This document shows, piece by piece, positions 1 through 8,091 of a stretch of 64,000 nucleotides of DNA. The translations under genes were made by a program, and so were the position numbers. The DNA comes from Sphingobium sp. WTD-1 (lineage in GTDB: Bacteria; Pseudomonadota; Alphaproteobacteria; Sphingomonadales; Sphingomonadaceae): NCBI RefSeq assembly GCF_030128825.1, contig NZ_CP119127.1, forward strand, positions 3,162,001 to 3,226,000. Direction: 5' to 3'. The notes under the pieces are model-generated. The model did not search any database. It saw only the letters and a list, made by a program, of their open reading frames with translations, and was not told the DNA's origin. Every line of letters starts with the position of its first letter. Position 1 is the stretch's first letter.

Positions 1-69
1 GGCGAAGACCACCGATCCGCCCAGCAGCAATGCCGCCATGCCCAGGGCCAGAGTGCCGATCCGTGTCAT
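1..69 (-). CDS. Secreted-protein gene, 5' end only (runs off left edge)
   Basis: Only the first 23 codons are in the window. They read as a typical Sec signal peptide: Met, one Arg, then a hydrophobic run (LALGMAALLLGGSVVFA) that reaches the window edge. A GGGAG Shine-Dalgarno at 76-80 sits about six bases before the ATG. The gene starts 11 bases after the stop of the alpha/beta hydrolase at 81-1115 and lies on the same strand, so it is probably the next gene of that leftward operon. The mature protein is outside the window, so no function can be given. Confidence 0.6.
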   Translation of the reverse strand, partial: MTRIGTLALGMAALLLGGSVVFA

Positions 70-80
70 CGCTGGCTCCC

Positions 81-1115
81 TCATCCGGCCATGCGTGCGG
101 CGTCGAGCACCGCTTTCGCGAAGGCGGCCGGCGCTTCCTGCGGCAGATTATGACCGATGCCCCCGTCGATCAGCCGATGGTCATAAACGCCCGCGAACTT
201 CGCGCGATAGGCGGCCGGATCGGGGTGCGGCGCGCCATTGGCATCGCCTTCCATCGTAATCGCCGGGATCGTCACCGGCGGGCCCGCCGCCAGTTTCGCC
301 TCCAGCGCGTCATATTGCGGCTCGCCTTCGGCCAGGCCCAGCCGCCAGCGATAATTGTGGATGACGATCGCGACATGGTCGGGATTGACGAAGGAGGCCG
401 CCGACCGGGCAAAGGTCGCATCGTCGAACGCCCAGCGCGGCGACGCCAATTGCCAGATCTGCTTGTTGAAGGCGTTGGTATTGGCGGCATAGCCGGCCTT
501 GCCGCGCTCCGTCGCGAAATAATATTGATACCACCATTGCAGTTCGGCGGCGGGCGGCAGCGGCTTGGCATTGGCGGCCTGGCTGCCGATCAGATAGCCG
601 CTGACCGACACCAGCGCCTTGCACCGTTCGGGCCACAGCGCCGCCATGATGTCTGCCGTGCGCGCGCCCCAGTCGAAGCCGGCCACCACCGCGTGGCGGA
701 TGCCCAGCGCATCCATCAGCGCGATGCCATCCGCGCCCAGCGCCGCCTGCTGTGCATTGCGCGGGGTGGCTGCGTCGCGGAAGACGGTGCTGCCATGGCC
801 GCGCAGATGCGGGATGATGACCCGGTGCCCCTGCGCCACCAGCAGCGGCGCGACCTCGGCAAAGGCATGGATGTCATAGGGCCAGCCATGGAACAGCAGG
901 ACCGGCGCGCCATCGCGCGGCCCCATGTCGACATAGCCGATATTGAGCACACCGGCGTCGATCTGGCGGATCGGGCCCAGCGCAGGCGGGTTCGCCCCGG
1001 CTACCGGAGCGGCAAACGCCCGACCAGCCGACCCGCCAGCCACCAGCGTCGCGGCCATGGCGGCTGCGACACGAACGAAATCCCGGCGAGCGGGGTCTGC
1101 AATATCCTGACGCAT
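81..1115 (-). CDS. Tat-exported alpha/beta hydrolase, epoxide-hydrolase-like (Asp nucleophile)
   Basis: About 344 residues. The N-terminus carries a twin-arginine signal (ARRDFVRVAAA followed by an Ala-rich core), so the enzyme probably acts in the periplasm. HGWPYD supplies an HGxP oxyanion motif. The nucleophile elbow reads GFDWG, with Asp at about residue 148 instead of Ser, as in soluble epoxide hydrolases and haloalkane dehalogenases. The likely catalytic His is in GIGHNLP near residue 322. Three consecutive ATGs follow a GGGAGA Shine-Dalgarno at 1122-1127. The third (1115) has the best spacing; 1121 or 1118 are possible, and the longer frame to 1163 is less likely. It is the downstream member of a leftward cluster with Ohr and a second epoxide hydrolase. 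The substrate is unknown. Confidence 0.8.
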   Translation of the reverse strand: MRQDIADPARRDFVRVAAAMAATLVAGGSAGRAFAAPVAGANPPALGPIRQIDAGVLNIGYVDMGPRDGAPVLLFHGWPYDIHAFAEVAPLLVAQGHRVIIPHLRGHGSTVFRDAATPRNAQQAALGADGIALMDALGIRHAVVAGFDWGARTADIMAALWPERCKALVSVSGYLIGSQAANAKPLPPAAELQWWYQYYFATERGKAGYAANTNAFNKQIWQLASPRWAFDDATFARSAASFVNPDHVAIVIHNYRWRLGLAEGEPQYDALEAKLAAGPPVTIPAITMEGDANGAPHPDPAAYRAKFAGVYDHRLIDGGIGHNLPQEAPAAFAKAVLDAARMAG

Positions 1116-1187
1116 CATCATTCTCCCATCCATGGGCTGAGCCGGGTTCAAGCTAGCCGGCACTCACGGCGACGGTTTCCTGATAGA

Positions 1188-1205
1188 CGCATCGCCGGCG
1201 ATGCG
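1188..1205. other. Perfect 18-bp palindrome between two hydrolase genes
   Basis: CGCATCGCCGGCGATGCG is fully self-complementary. It lies in the 136-bp gap between the genes at 81-1115 and 1252-2022, 72 bases before the Shine-Dalgarno of the downstream gene. There is no T-run on either side, so it is not a classical terminator. It could be an operator, an RNA-processing hairpin or a small intergenic repeat. Confidence 0.35.
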
Positions 1206-1251
1206 CCTGTTAATCGCTGTGATCTGCTGTGAGCCGGCATGGTTCCCGTTG

Positions 1252-2022
1252 TCAGTCGGCAGTCGCCGCCTTTTCGATCAGCCGGGCGACTTCGGGTGCG
1301 TGCGATACCATCACGACATGCGATGCGCCGCGGATCACCACGCTCTGCCGCGCCGCTGCGCGCTGCGCCATGAAGGCCATGGCGGCGGGCGGGATGTTGC
1401 GGTCGGCGTCGCCATAGATGAACCAGGACGGCACGGTCTTCCACGCTGCCTGGGTCGCGGCTTCCGACAGGGCGGCCTCGGCAATCGGGCGCTGCCCCGC
1501 CGCCATCAGGCGCGCTTCGGCCGGCGGCACGTCGGCGGCGAACTGGTCATGGAAGCGGGCCTGCAGGATATAGAGATCCTTGCCTCCCGAACCGAGCGAG
1601 ACCGGCGGTGCCAGTGCCGGCCCTAGCGTGCTGCCGGGGAATTTGCCGGTCAGGCCGATGGCGGTTTCGCCGACGTCCGGCGCGAAGGCGGCGACATAGA
1701 CCAGCCCCTTCACATTGGCCTGGCCGGCCGCAGCCTCGCTGATCACCGACCCTCCATAGGAATGACCGACCAGGATCACCGGCCCGGCGATGCTGCGAAC
1801 CAGATCGGCCACGACATCGGCATCGGCGCGCACGCCGCGCAGCGGATTGGGCGCGGCGACCACCCGATAGCCATCCTGTTCAAGGAAGGGGATCACCCCG
1901 TTCCAGCTGGAACCGTCGGCAAAGGCGCCATGGACAAGAATGATGGTCGGCTTGACCGGCTGGGCCTGGGCATTGCTTGCGGCAAGCCCCACCAGCAATG
2001 CGCCCATGATGAGAGTCCGCAT
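1252..2022 (-). CDS. Secreted alpha/beta-fold esterase/hydrolase (Ser nucleophile)
   Basis: 256 residues with a Sec signal peptide (MRTLIMGALLVGLAASNAQA). The core starts with ILVHGAF (oxyanion turn). The nucleophile elbow is GHSYGG, with Ser at about residue 96. The acid is probably in the IYGDADRN stretch and the His in RGASHVVMVSHAP near the C-terminus. This is the pattern of the small AB-hydrolase group (PF12697 type) that includes esterases and methylesterase-like enzymes. The start at 2022 is set by AGGAGA about six bases upstream. The open frame continues upstream into the ohr gene but has no other good start. It lies 25 bp after ohr and is probably co-transcribed with it. The substrate is unknown. 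Confidence 0.8.
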   Translation of the reverse strand: MRTLIMGALLVGLAASNAQAQPVKPTIILVHGAFADGSSWNGVIPFLEQDGYRVVAAPNPLRGVRADADVVADLVRSIAGPVILVGHSYGGSVISEAAAGQANVKGLVYVAAFAPDVGETAIGLTGKFPGSTLGPALAPPVSLGSGGKDLYILQARFHDQFAADVPPAEARLMAAGQRPIAEAALSEAATQAAWKTVPSWFIYGDADRNIPPAAMAFMAQRAAARQSVVIRGASHVVMVSHAPEVARLIEKAATAD

Positions 2023-2047
2023 GTCAAATCTCCTGAGGTTCGGGGTT

Positions 2048-2461
2048 TCAGACAAGCGTGACCAGGGCATCGATATTGCCCTTGATCGCCTTGGAATAAG
2101 GGCAGGTGCGGTGCGCCTGCTCGATGATCTGCCGGGCCATGTCGGGCGCGAGGCCGGGTACCGAGACATTGAGCCGGGCGGCAAGCGAATAGCCTTCGTC
2201 GCCATGGCACAGCGACACCGCCGCATCGATCGCCAGGTCATCCGGCAGGGTCACGCCCTTCCCCTTCGCAGCGATCACCATCGCGCCTTCGAAACAGGCA
2301 GACCAGCCGGCCGCGAACAATTGTTCGGGATTGGTCCCCTGCCCCGGTCCGCCGGGCGTGGAAAGAGGAAGGTCGAGGCGCCCATCGGAACTGCGGGCGT
2401 GACCTTCGCGTCCACCGGTCACATGGACCTGGGCGGTATAGAGCGTCTTGGTGTCGGACAT
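2048..2461 (-). CDS. ohr: Organic hydroperoxide resistance protein (OsmC/Ohr family)
   Basis: 137 residues, normal for Ohr. It reduces organic and fatty-acid hydroperoxides in the cytoplasm with a cysteine pair. The peroxidatic Cys56 (in AGWSACFEGA) and resolving Cys120 (RTCPYSKA) are present, as are the Ohr-type Arg18 and Glu46 that activate the thiol. The NPEQLFAAG stretch and the C-terminal PYSKAI motif favour Ohr over OsmC. A GGAGA Shine-Dalgarno precedes the ATG. It lies 26 bp after the epoxide hydrolase gene and 25 bp before an esterase gene. No MarR-type OhrR is adjacent, so control more likely comes from the shared promoter region around 3790-3970. Confidence 0.93.
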   Translation of the reverse strand: MSDTKTLYTAQVHVTGGREGHARSSDGRLDLPLSTPGGPGQGTNPEQLFAAGWSACFEGAMVIAAKGKGVTLPDDLAIDAAVSLCHGDEGYSLAARLNVSVPGLAPDMARQIIEQAHRTCPYSKAIKGNIDALVTLV

Positions 2462-2487
2462 GGCAAGTCTCCTTTTATTGAGGGGGT

Positions 2488-3786
2488 TCAGCGCAGCGAA
2501 CGGAAGGCGGCGCGCAGTTCCTGTGCGAACAGCATCGGCTGTTCCCAGGCGGCGAAATGGCCGCCATCGGCCACCGCGTTGAAATAATGGAGGCGGCTGT
2601 AGCAGCGCTCGGCCCAGCTTCTGGGCGCGCGGAAAATCTCGCCGGGGAAGACGCTGATAGCGACCGGCAGGTCGATGACACCGCGCGCGTTGAAATTATT
2701 GCTATGATCTTCCCAATAGATCCGGGCGGCCGAGGCGCCAGTGCCGGTCAGCCAGTAGAGCGAAAGATCGTCGAGGATGACATCGCGGCCCAGCAGCTTC
2801 TCGGGCTGGCCGTCGCTAAAGGTCCATTGCGCGATCTTCTCGTACATCCACGCCGCCATGCCGACCGGCGAGTCCACTAGCGCATAGCCGATCGTCTGCG
2901 GCCGCGTGTTCATCATCGCGGCATAGGCGGCATTGTCGCGATAGAAGGCGGCGAGTTGGTCGAAGGCCCGGCGTTCCGGCGCGCTCGAGGTGGCGGGGGC
3001 GGGATCGCCGGCGGCAAGGATATGGGCGATCTCGGCCGGCACCACGGCCGGCATGTTGAGATGGATGCCGATCAGGCCCGGCACATGCTGCGGAGCCATG
3101 CGCTGCGAGATCACCGATCCGCAATCGCCGCCCTGGCTGACATAGCGGTCATAGCCCAGCCGCCGCATCAGCACTGACCAGGCCCGACCGATATGGTCGG
3201 ATCCCCAGCCCGGCACGCGGGGCTTTTCGGAAAAGCCGAAGCCAGGGATCGAGGGAATGACGAGGTGGAAGGCGTCGTCCGCCGTGCCGCCATGCGCGGT
3301 CGGATCGGTCAGCGGACCGATGACCTTCAGAAATTCCAGGATCGACCCCGGCCAGCCATGGGTCAGGATCATCGGCAAGGCGCCAGCATGACGCGAACGG
3401 ACATGGATGAACTGGATGTCGAGCCCGTCGATCCGGGTCATGAACATCGGCTGCGCATTGAGCTGCGCCTCGACCCGGCGCCAGTCATAGGCGCCCGCCC
3501 AGTAGCGCATCAGCGGTTCCAGCGTCTGGCGCCGCACGCCCTGGCTGTCATCAGCGACCGACTGGGGATCGGCCCAGCGGGTTTCGGCGATGCGCCGCTT
3601 CATCGTTGCAATGTCCACCTGCGGGATGGCGACGCGAAAGGGCCGAACAGCCGTGTCGTCGATCGCGGCCCGCAGCGCGGACGGCATGGCGCCGGCCGCG
3701 CCTGCCAATGCAGCACCTGCCATGAACCGGCGGCGTGATGTCGAATGGGGTTCCGTGATGTTCATTTCCTCGATCCGGGAAGTCAT
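2488..3786 (-). CDS. Tat-exported epoxide hydrolase with EHN N-terminal domain
   Basis: About 432 residues, resembling microsomal/juvenile-hormone-type epoxide hydrolases. A twin-arginine signal (SRRRFMAGAALAGAAGA) is followed by the EHN domain (from about residue 48, PFRVAIPQ), which covers the alpha/beta hydrolase lid region. THGWPGS (about 143-149) forms the oxyanion hole. The nucleophile motif is QGGDCGS with Asp221; the family usually has GGDWG, so Cys replaces Trp. The catalytic His is in DGGHFAAWEQP (about 410). The start may instead be the internal ATG at 3765. It is the first gene of the leftward cluster and diverges from the thioredoxin-like gene at 3974. Probable role: hydrolysis of an epoxide or lipid-derived electrophile outside the cytoplasm. 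Confidence 0.85.
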   Translation of the reverse strand: MTSRIEEMNITEPHSTSRRRFMAGAALAGAAGAMPSALRAAIDDTAVRPFRVAIPQVDIATMKRRIAETRWADPQSVADDSQGVRRQTLEPLMRYWAGAYDWRRVEAQLNAQPMFMTRIDGLDIQFIHVRSRHAGALPMILTHGWPGSILEFLKVIGPLTDPTAHGGTADDAFHLVIPSIPGFGFSEKPRVPGWGSDHIGRAWSVLMRRLGYDRYVSQGGDCGSVISQRMAPQHVPGLIGIHLNMPAVVPAEIAHILAAGDPAPATSSAPERRAFDQLAAFYRDNAAYAAMMNTRPQTIGYALVDSPVGMAAWMYEKIAQWTFSDGQPEKLLGRDVILDDLSLYWLTGTGASAARIYWEDHSNNFNARGVIDLPVAISVFPGEIFRAPRSWAERCYSRLHYFNAVADGGHFAAWEQPMLFAQELRAAFRSLR

Positions 3787-3820
3787 GGTCCCGGAGATAG
3801 AGGAGCGCGCGCGGAACGCC

Positions 3821-3930
3821 CGTTAGTTGGGATGATGGGGCGTTAGCCGTTGCAAATGCGATCTGCCGCCCGCGCCACTGCCGCCAACTAATGCGCCCGC
3901 ACAGGGCCTAACAGGCATCCGCGCAACCGG
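3821..3930. promoter_or_regulatory. Divergent intergenic region with repeated TTAG elements
   Basis: The 187-bp gap between the leftward cluster and the rightward thioredoxin/regulator pair contains an 8-bp inverted repeat, TTAGTTGG at 3823-3830 and CCAACTAA at 3884-3891. It also contains further GTTAG or CTAAC copies near 3841-3845 and 3907-3913. Repeats in this arrangement suggest binding sites for a dimeric regulator, and the winged-helix protein encoded at 5167-7908 is the obvious candidate. This is inference from pattern and position only. Confidence 0.35.
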
Positions 3931-3973
3931 CCGCTACATTGCAGGCAAGAGAGCAACCACAAGGCCGCCCGCC

Positions 3974-5059
3974 ATGACGAGAACCCGTTCCATCCGCTTT
4001 ATCACCGCCACGCTGCTGGCAGCCGGTGCCACCACCATCGCCTGCTGCGCCGATGCGATCCGCGCAGCGCCCTCCCTTGCCGCGCCGTTCGGCGCCCCGC
4101 GAAAGGCCATTGACGTGCTCGATCATGCAGGCCCCTGGCTGACGCCCGTGCCGGGTGGCGTGGCCTCGCTGCGCGGCAAGGTGGTGCTGGTGAATTTCTG
4201 GACCTATTCCTGCATCAACTCGCTGCGCGCCCTGCCCTATCTGCGCGCCTGGCAGGAACGCTATTGTGACAAGGGGCTGGTCGTGGTCGGCGTCCATACG
4301 CCCGAATTCCGGTTCGAGCATGATCCTGCCAAGGTCCGTCAGGCCACCGCCCGGTTGGGCGTGGGCTATCCCAATCTTCAGGACAATGACTATGCCGTCT
4401 GGCAGGCGTTCGGCAATCAGGGCTGGCCCGGCTTCTATTTCATCGACGCCAAGGGACAGGTGCGCGGCTATCGCATCGGCGAGGGCGATTATGCCGAGTC
4501 CGAACAATTGATCCGCCGCCTGCTGGCCGAGGCCGGTCACGATCCTGCGGCCATTCCCGTGACGCCGATCCAGGGGCGCGGAATCGAGGCCCCGGCCGAC
4601 TGGCGCAATCTGGCATCGGGCGAAGCCTATCTGGGCCATGACAAGGCAAGCGGCTTCCGGTCGCCCGGCGGCCTGCGCCGGGATGCGACCGCAAGCTACA
4701 ACGCGACAACCGATCTGCCGCTGGGCGGGTGGGATCTGTCCGGCGACTGGACCGTCGGATCGGAATTTTCCCGCCTGGATGCGCCCAATGGCACGCTGCG
4801 CTATCGCTTCCATGCGCGCGACGCGCATCTGGTCCTGGGCGGCGCACCCGATGGCCACCCGATCCGTTTCCGCGTGACGATCGACGGCGCGGCGCCCGGT
4901 GCCAGCCATGGCGCCGATACCGATGCGCAGGGCTGGGGCGAAGTGCGGGAAGACCGGCTCTACCAGCTTGTCCGCCAGACCGGCCCCATTCGCGATCGCA
5001 CCATCGCCATCCAGTTCGCCCGGCCGGAGGCCAGAGCCTATTCCTTCACCTTCGGCTGA
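3974..5059 (+). CDS. Secreted DipZ-like thioredoxin-fold protein with C-terminal jelly-roll-like domain
   Basis: 361 residues with an N-terminal signal segment. Residues about 45-165 are a TlpA/redoxin fold (VVLVNFWTYSC, VVVGVHTPEFRFEH, GWPGFYFIDAKGQVRG). Residues about 200-361 match the extra C-terminal domain found in DipZ-type proteins. The redox motif reads C80-I-N-S83: the second Cys of CxxC is Ser, so it cannot form the usual intramolecular disulfide, although a lone Cys98 is present. It may act through Cys80 alone, or as a binding or chaperone protein. It is followed 107 bp later by a large regulator on the same strand and diverges from epoxide hydrolase and ohr genes, which suggests a shared oxidative/electrophile-stress role. 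Confidence 0.8.
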   Translation: MTRTRSIRFITATLLAAGATTIACCADAIRAAPSLAAPFGAPRKAIDVLDHAGPWLTPVPGGVASLRGKVVLVNFWTYSCINSLRALPYLRAWQERYCDKGLVVVGVHTPEFRFEHDPAKVRQATARLGVGYPNLQDNDYAVWQAFGNQGWPGFYFIDAKGQVRGYRIGEGDYAESEQLIRRLLAEAGHDPAAIPVTPIQGRGIEAPADWRNLASGEAYLGHDKASGFRSPGGLRRDATASYNATTDLPLGGWDLSGDWTVGSEFSRLDAPNGTLRYRFHARDAHLVLGGAPDGHPIRFRVTIDGAAPGASHGADTDAQGWGEVREDRLYQLVRQTGPIRDRTIAIQFARPEARAYSFTFG

Positions 5060-5166
5060 TTTCCCGGTCCATCTTTCGCCACCCTACTGGTCGTTGCCTT
5101 TCGCTAACGATATGGCAATGCAGCAGACAGCGGCGCGAGCGTCGCCGGAAATGGGACGGTGCGAGC

Positions 5167-7908
5167 GTGGCGGACGGAGACAGGCAGCTTCTGGGCGAAC
5201 GGCGCAGCTTCGGCCCCTTCGCGCTGCTGCCGGCCGAACGGCTGCTTACCCGCGATGGTGTCCCGGTCGAGATTGGCGGCCGCTCCTTCGACCTGCTGGT
5301 AGTGCTGACCGAACAGCCAGGGCAGATCCTTTCCAAACGCGACCTGTTGAAGCGGGTCTGGCCCGATGTCGTGGTCGAGGATGGCAGCCTGCGCTTCCAT
5401 ATGGCGGGCCTGCGCAAGCTGCTGGGCGAAGGCACCGGTGGCGCACGCTATATCGCGACCCAGGTTGGTGTCGGCTATGCCTTCGTCGCCCCGGTCGCGG
5501 TGCAAGGGCCGGAGACGGGTCAGACCGTGACGCCCGCCCCTGCCCCGCTCGCACCGACGCATAATATCCCGCCGCGCCTGCCGCACCTGATCGGCCGGAC
5601 GGAGGATCTGGCGCTGTTGCAGGACCGGGTCATGGACACGCCGCTCTTCACCATCGTCGGCGCTGGCGGGGTCGGCAAGACGTCGCTGGCGATCGAGATC
5701 GGCCACGCCCTCGCCCCGCAATTCGCCAATCGCGTCGCCTTCGTCGATTTCAGCATGTTGGAAAATCCCGGCCTGGTGCGGCCGATGATCGCCGGCGCCA
5801 TGGGCCTGACCGTGCAGAGCAACGATCCGCTGGCGGTGATCCTGGGCCATCTGCGCGATCAATCCTTTCTGCTGCTGCTCGACAATTGCGAGCATCTGAT
5901 CGGCCCCACGGCCGAGTTGGTCGAGCATATCATCGACGCCGCGCCGCAGGTGCGCATCCTTGCCACCTCGCGTGAGCCGCTGCGCGTCCGCGGCGAACAT
6001 GTCCATCGCCTCGATGCGCTCGGCTATCCCGATGATGCACAGGCGCTGACGCTAGCGGAGTTGCGCGCCTATCCCGCGATCGAGCTATTCCTGGAACGGG
6101 CGCGCGCGGCCGACAGCCAGTTTCGGGTCGATGAGGGTGACGCGCGCCTGATCGGGGATCTCTGCGCCCGGCTGGGCGGCATGGCCCTGCCGATCGAACT
6201 GGCGGCCGTGCGCGCGGCGACCCATGGGCTGGAAGCGACGGCCCGGCAACTGGGCGAACGGTTCAGCCTGATGTGGCCGGGGCGGCGCACCGCCCTGCCG
6301 CGTCAGCAGACATTGCAGGCGACGCTCGACTGGAGCCATGACCTCCTGCCCGACGTCGAGCGGATCGTGCTGGAGCGGCTGGCCATCTTCGTCGGCCCCT
6401 TCTCGATCGACGCGGCGCTCGCGGTGGTGGCCGACGCGCTGGTGGGCGCGGACGATATCGCCGCCGCCGTCGATCAACTGGTCGCCAAGTCGCTGATCGC
6501 GCCAAATCGGATGCGAGGCGCGGGTACCTATCGCCTCCTGGAAATGACCCGTGCTCATGGGCGCCAACATCTGCTGACCCGTGGACAGGCCGAGGTTAAT
6601 GCCAATGCCCGGCGCCATGCCGCCTATTATCTGGCGGAACTGGAAGCCCTGCTCGCGCAGGAAGATGACGTCCTTCAGGATCAGCGCCCCCTGCGACAGC
6701 AACTGGGCAATATCCGCAGCGCGCTCGATTGGGCCTTTGGTGACAAGGGCGATCGGCGCATTGCCGTGCGCCTTGCCGCTGCCAGTGCGCCGGTCTTCCT
6801 CAATCTCTCGCATCTAATCGAATGCCGCAACTGGTGCAGCCGGGCGCTGGCCGAAATGATGGACAGCGAACGCGGCACCGCGATCGAGCTGGAATTGCAG
6901 GGCGCGCTCGCCATCGCGCTGATGTTCACCCGTGGCAATCGGCCGGAAGCCGGCAAGGCGCTCGACCGCGCGCTGGAAATCGCCCGGCTGCTGGACGATC
7001 ACTGGAGCGAGCTGCGCATTCTTGGCCGACTGCACATTTTTCATGAGCGGATCGGCGAATATCAGGCCGCGATGGATCACGCCGCGCGGGCAATCCAGGT
7101 GGCCGAGGCGGTCGGCGAGGATGAAGCCATCGGCGTCGCCTATTCGCTGTCAGGCATTTCGCACCATCTGGCCGGCAACCAGATACAGGCGCGCGCCGAT
7201 CTGGAAATGTCCCTGGCGCATGCTCCCCAATCGCTGCGCAGTCAGACGGTGCGCTATGGCTTCGACCATCGCAATCGCTCCATCATCGCACTGGCCCGCA
7301 CGCTCTGGCTGACCGGTGACGAACGACGGGCCAAGGCGCTGGCGCGCCAGGCCGTCGAGGACGCCGCGACGCTCAATCATCCCGTGACCCTCTGCATCGC
7401 GCTCATCTGGTCGCTGTCGATCCACAGCTGGATGAGGGACTTTGCTGCCGCGGAGGAGACGCTCGCCACCTTTGCCGACTGTGCCGAAGCCAATGCCCTA
7501 GGCCCCTATATCGCCGCAGCCAGCGGCTTTGCCGGCGAGTTCGCAATCCTGCGCGGGGAAGCAGGCGGCGGCGCGCTGGCCGCCATCGAGCAATGCCTCG
7601 TCCGGCTGCGCACTGCCCGTTATGACCTGCTGACGACGCCTTTTTCCATCGCACTGGCGCAGGGCATGATGCTCGACACGCGTTTCACAGAGGCTGGGAA
7701 TGTGATCGACGCCACCATCCGTCGATGCGAGGCGAATGGCGAACAATGCCTGATGCCCGAATTGTTGCGGATCAAGGCCAGGATCGCAATCGCGCTCCTC
7801 AACGGGACAATTGCGACACCCTTGCTGGATCGCGCCATGACGCTCGCCCGTCAGCAAGGCGCTGTCGCATGGGAGTTGCGGGCTGCCGGTGATCTGGCTT
7901 CTTCGTGA
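5167..7908 (+). CDS. Winged-helix DNA-binding regulator with STAND-like NTPase and TPR-type repeats
   Basis: About 913 residues. Residues 12-110 are an OmpR/CadC-type winged helix (FDLLVVL, GQILSKRDLLKRVWP, YIATQVGVGYAF). Residues about 135-450 are an AAA/NB-ARC-like NTPase with P-loop GAGGVGKT (165-172), Walker B LLLLDN (Asp239) and ATSREPL. The rest is helical, with TPR-like repeats. This plan fits a ligand- or partner-sensing STAND regulator that needs ATP to switch. The start is GTG at 5167; the frame stays open upstream across the previous gene but has no convincing start there. No phospho-receiver or membrane segment is visible. It probably regulates the divergent hydrolase/Ohr cluster and the thioredoxin-like gene. 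The inducer is unknown. Confidence 0.82.
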   Translation: MADGDRQLLGERRSFGPFALLPAERLLTRDGVPVEIGGRSFDLLVVLTEQPGQILSKRDLLKRVWPDVVVEDGSLRFHMAGLRKLLGEGTGGARYIATQVGVGYAFVAPVAVQGPETGQTVTPAPAPLAPTHNIPPRLPHLIGRTEDLALLQDRVMDTPLFTIVGAGGVGKTSLAIEIGHALAPQFANRVAFVDFSMLENPGLVRPMIAGAMGLTVQSNDPLAVILGHLRDQSFLLLLDNCEHLIGPTAELVEHIIDAAPQVRILATSREPLRVRGEHVHRLDALGYPDDAQALTLAELRAYPAIELFLERARAADSQFRVDEGDARLIGDLCARLGGMALPIELAAVRAATHGLEATARQLGERFSLMWPGRRTALPRQQTLQATLDWSHDLLPDVERIVLERLAIFVGPFSIDAALAVVADALVGADDIAAAVDQLVAKSLIAPNRMRGAGTYRLLEMTRAHGRQHLLTRGQAEVNANARRHAAYYLAELEALLAQEDDVLQDQRPLRQQLGNIRSALDWAFGDKGDRRIAVRLAAASAPVFLNLSHLIECRNWCSRALAEMMDSERGTAIELELQGALAIALMFTRGNRPEAGKALDRALEIARLLDDHWSELRILGRLHIFHERIGEYQAAMDHAARAIQVAEAVGEDEAIGVAYSLSGISHHLAGNQIQARADLEMSLAHAPQSLRSQTVRYGFDHRNRSIIALARTLWLTGDERRAKALARQAVEDAATLNHPVTLCIALIWSLSIHSWMRDFAAAEETLATFADCAEANALGPYIAAASGFAGEFAILRGEAGGGALAAIEQCLVRLRTARYDLLTTPFSIALAQGMMLDTRFTEAGNVIDATIRRCEANGEQCLMPELLRIKARIAIALLNGTIATPLLDRAMTLARQQGAVAWELRAAGDLASS

Positions 7909-8091
7909 CGGCTGTTGGAGGATAGGTTCGCTAGGGTATGGGAGAGCCCGGAGAGAGCCTTCTCGGTTGCTTAGCGAACATATCTCCCCTCCCAGCAGTC
8001 GACCGACTGCTATCGTTGTCCACCAGCGGTTGACCTCGCCTGATTGAAGGCAGGCGCGAACGCGAGCCTGCGGTTGCCATCGCGTGACCGA

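Noticed and set aside
4729..5166. Upstream extension of the winged-helix regulator frame
   Set aside because: It mostly overlaps the end of the thioredoxin-like gene out of frame and encodes Arg-rich, domain-free sequence; the winged helix begins right after the GTG at 5167.
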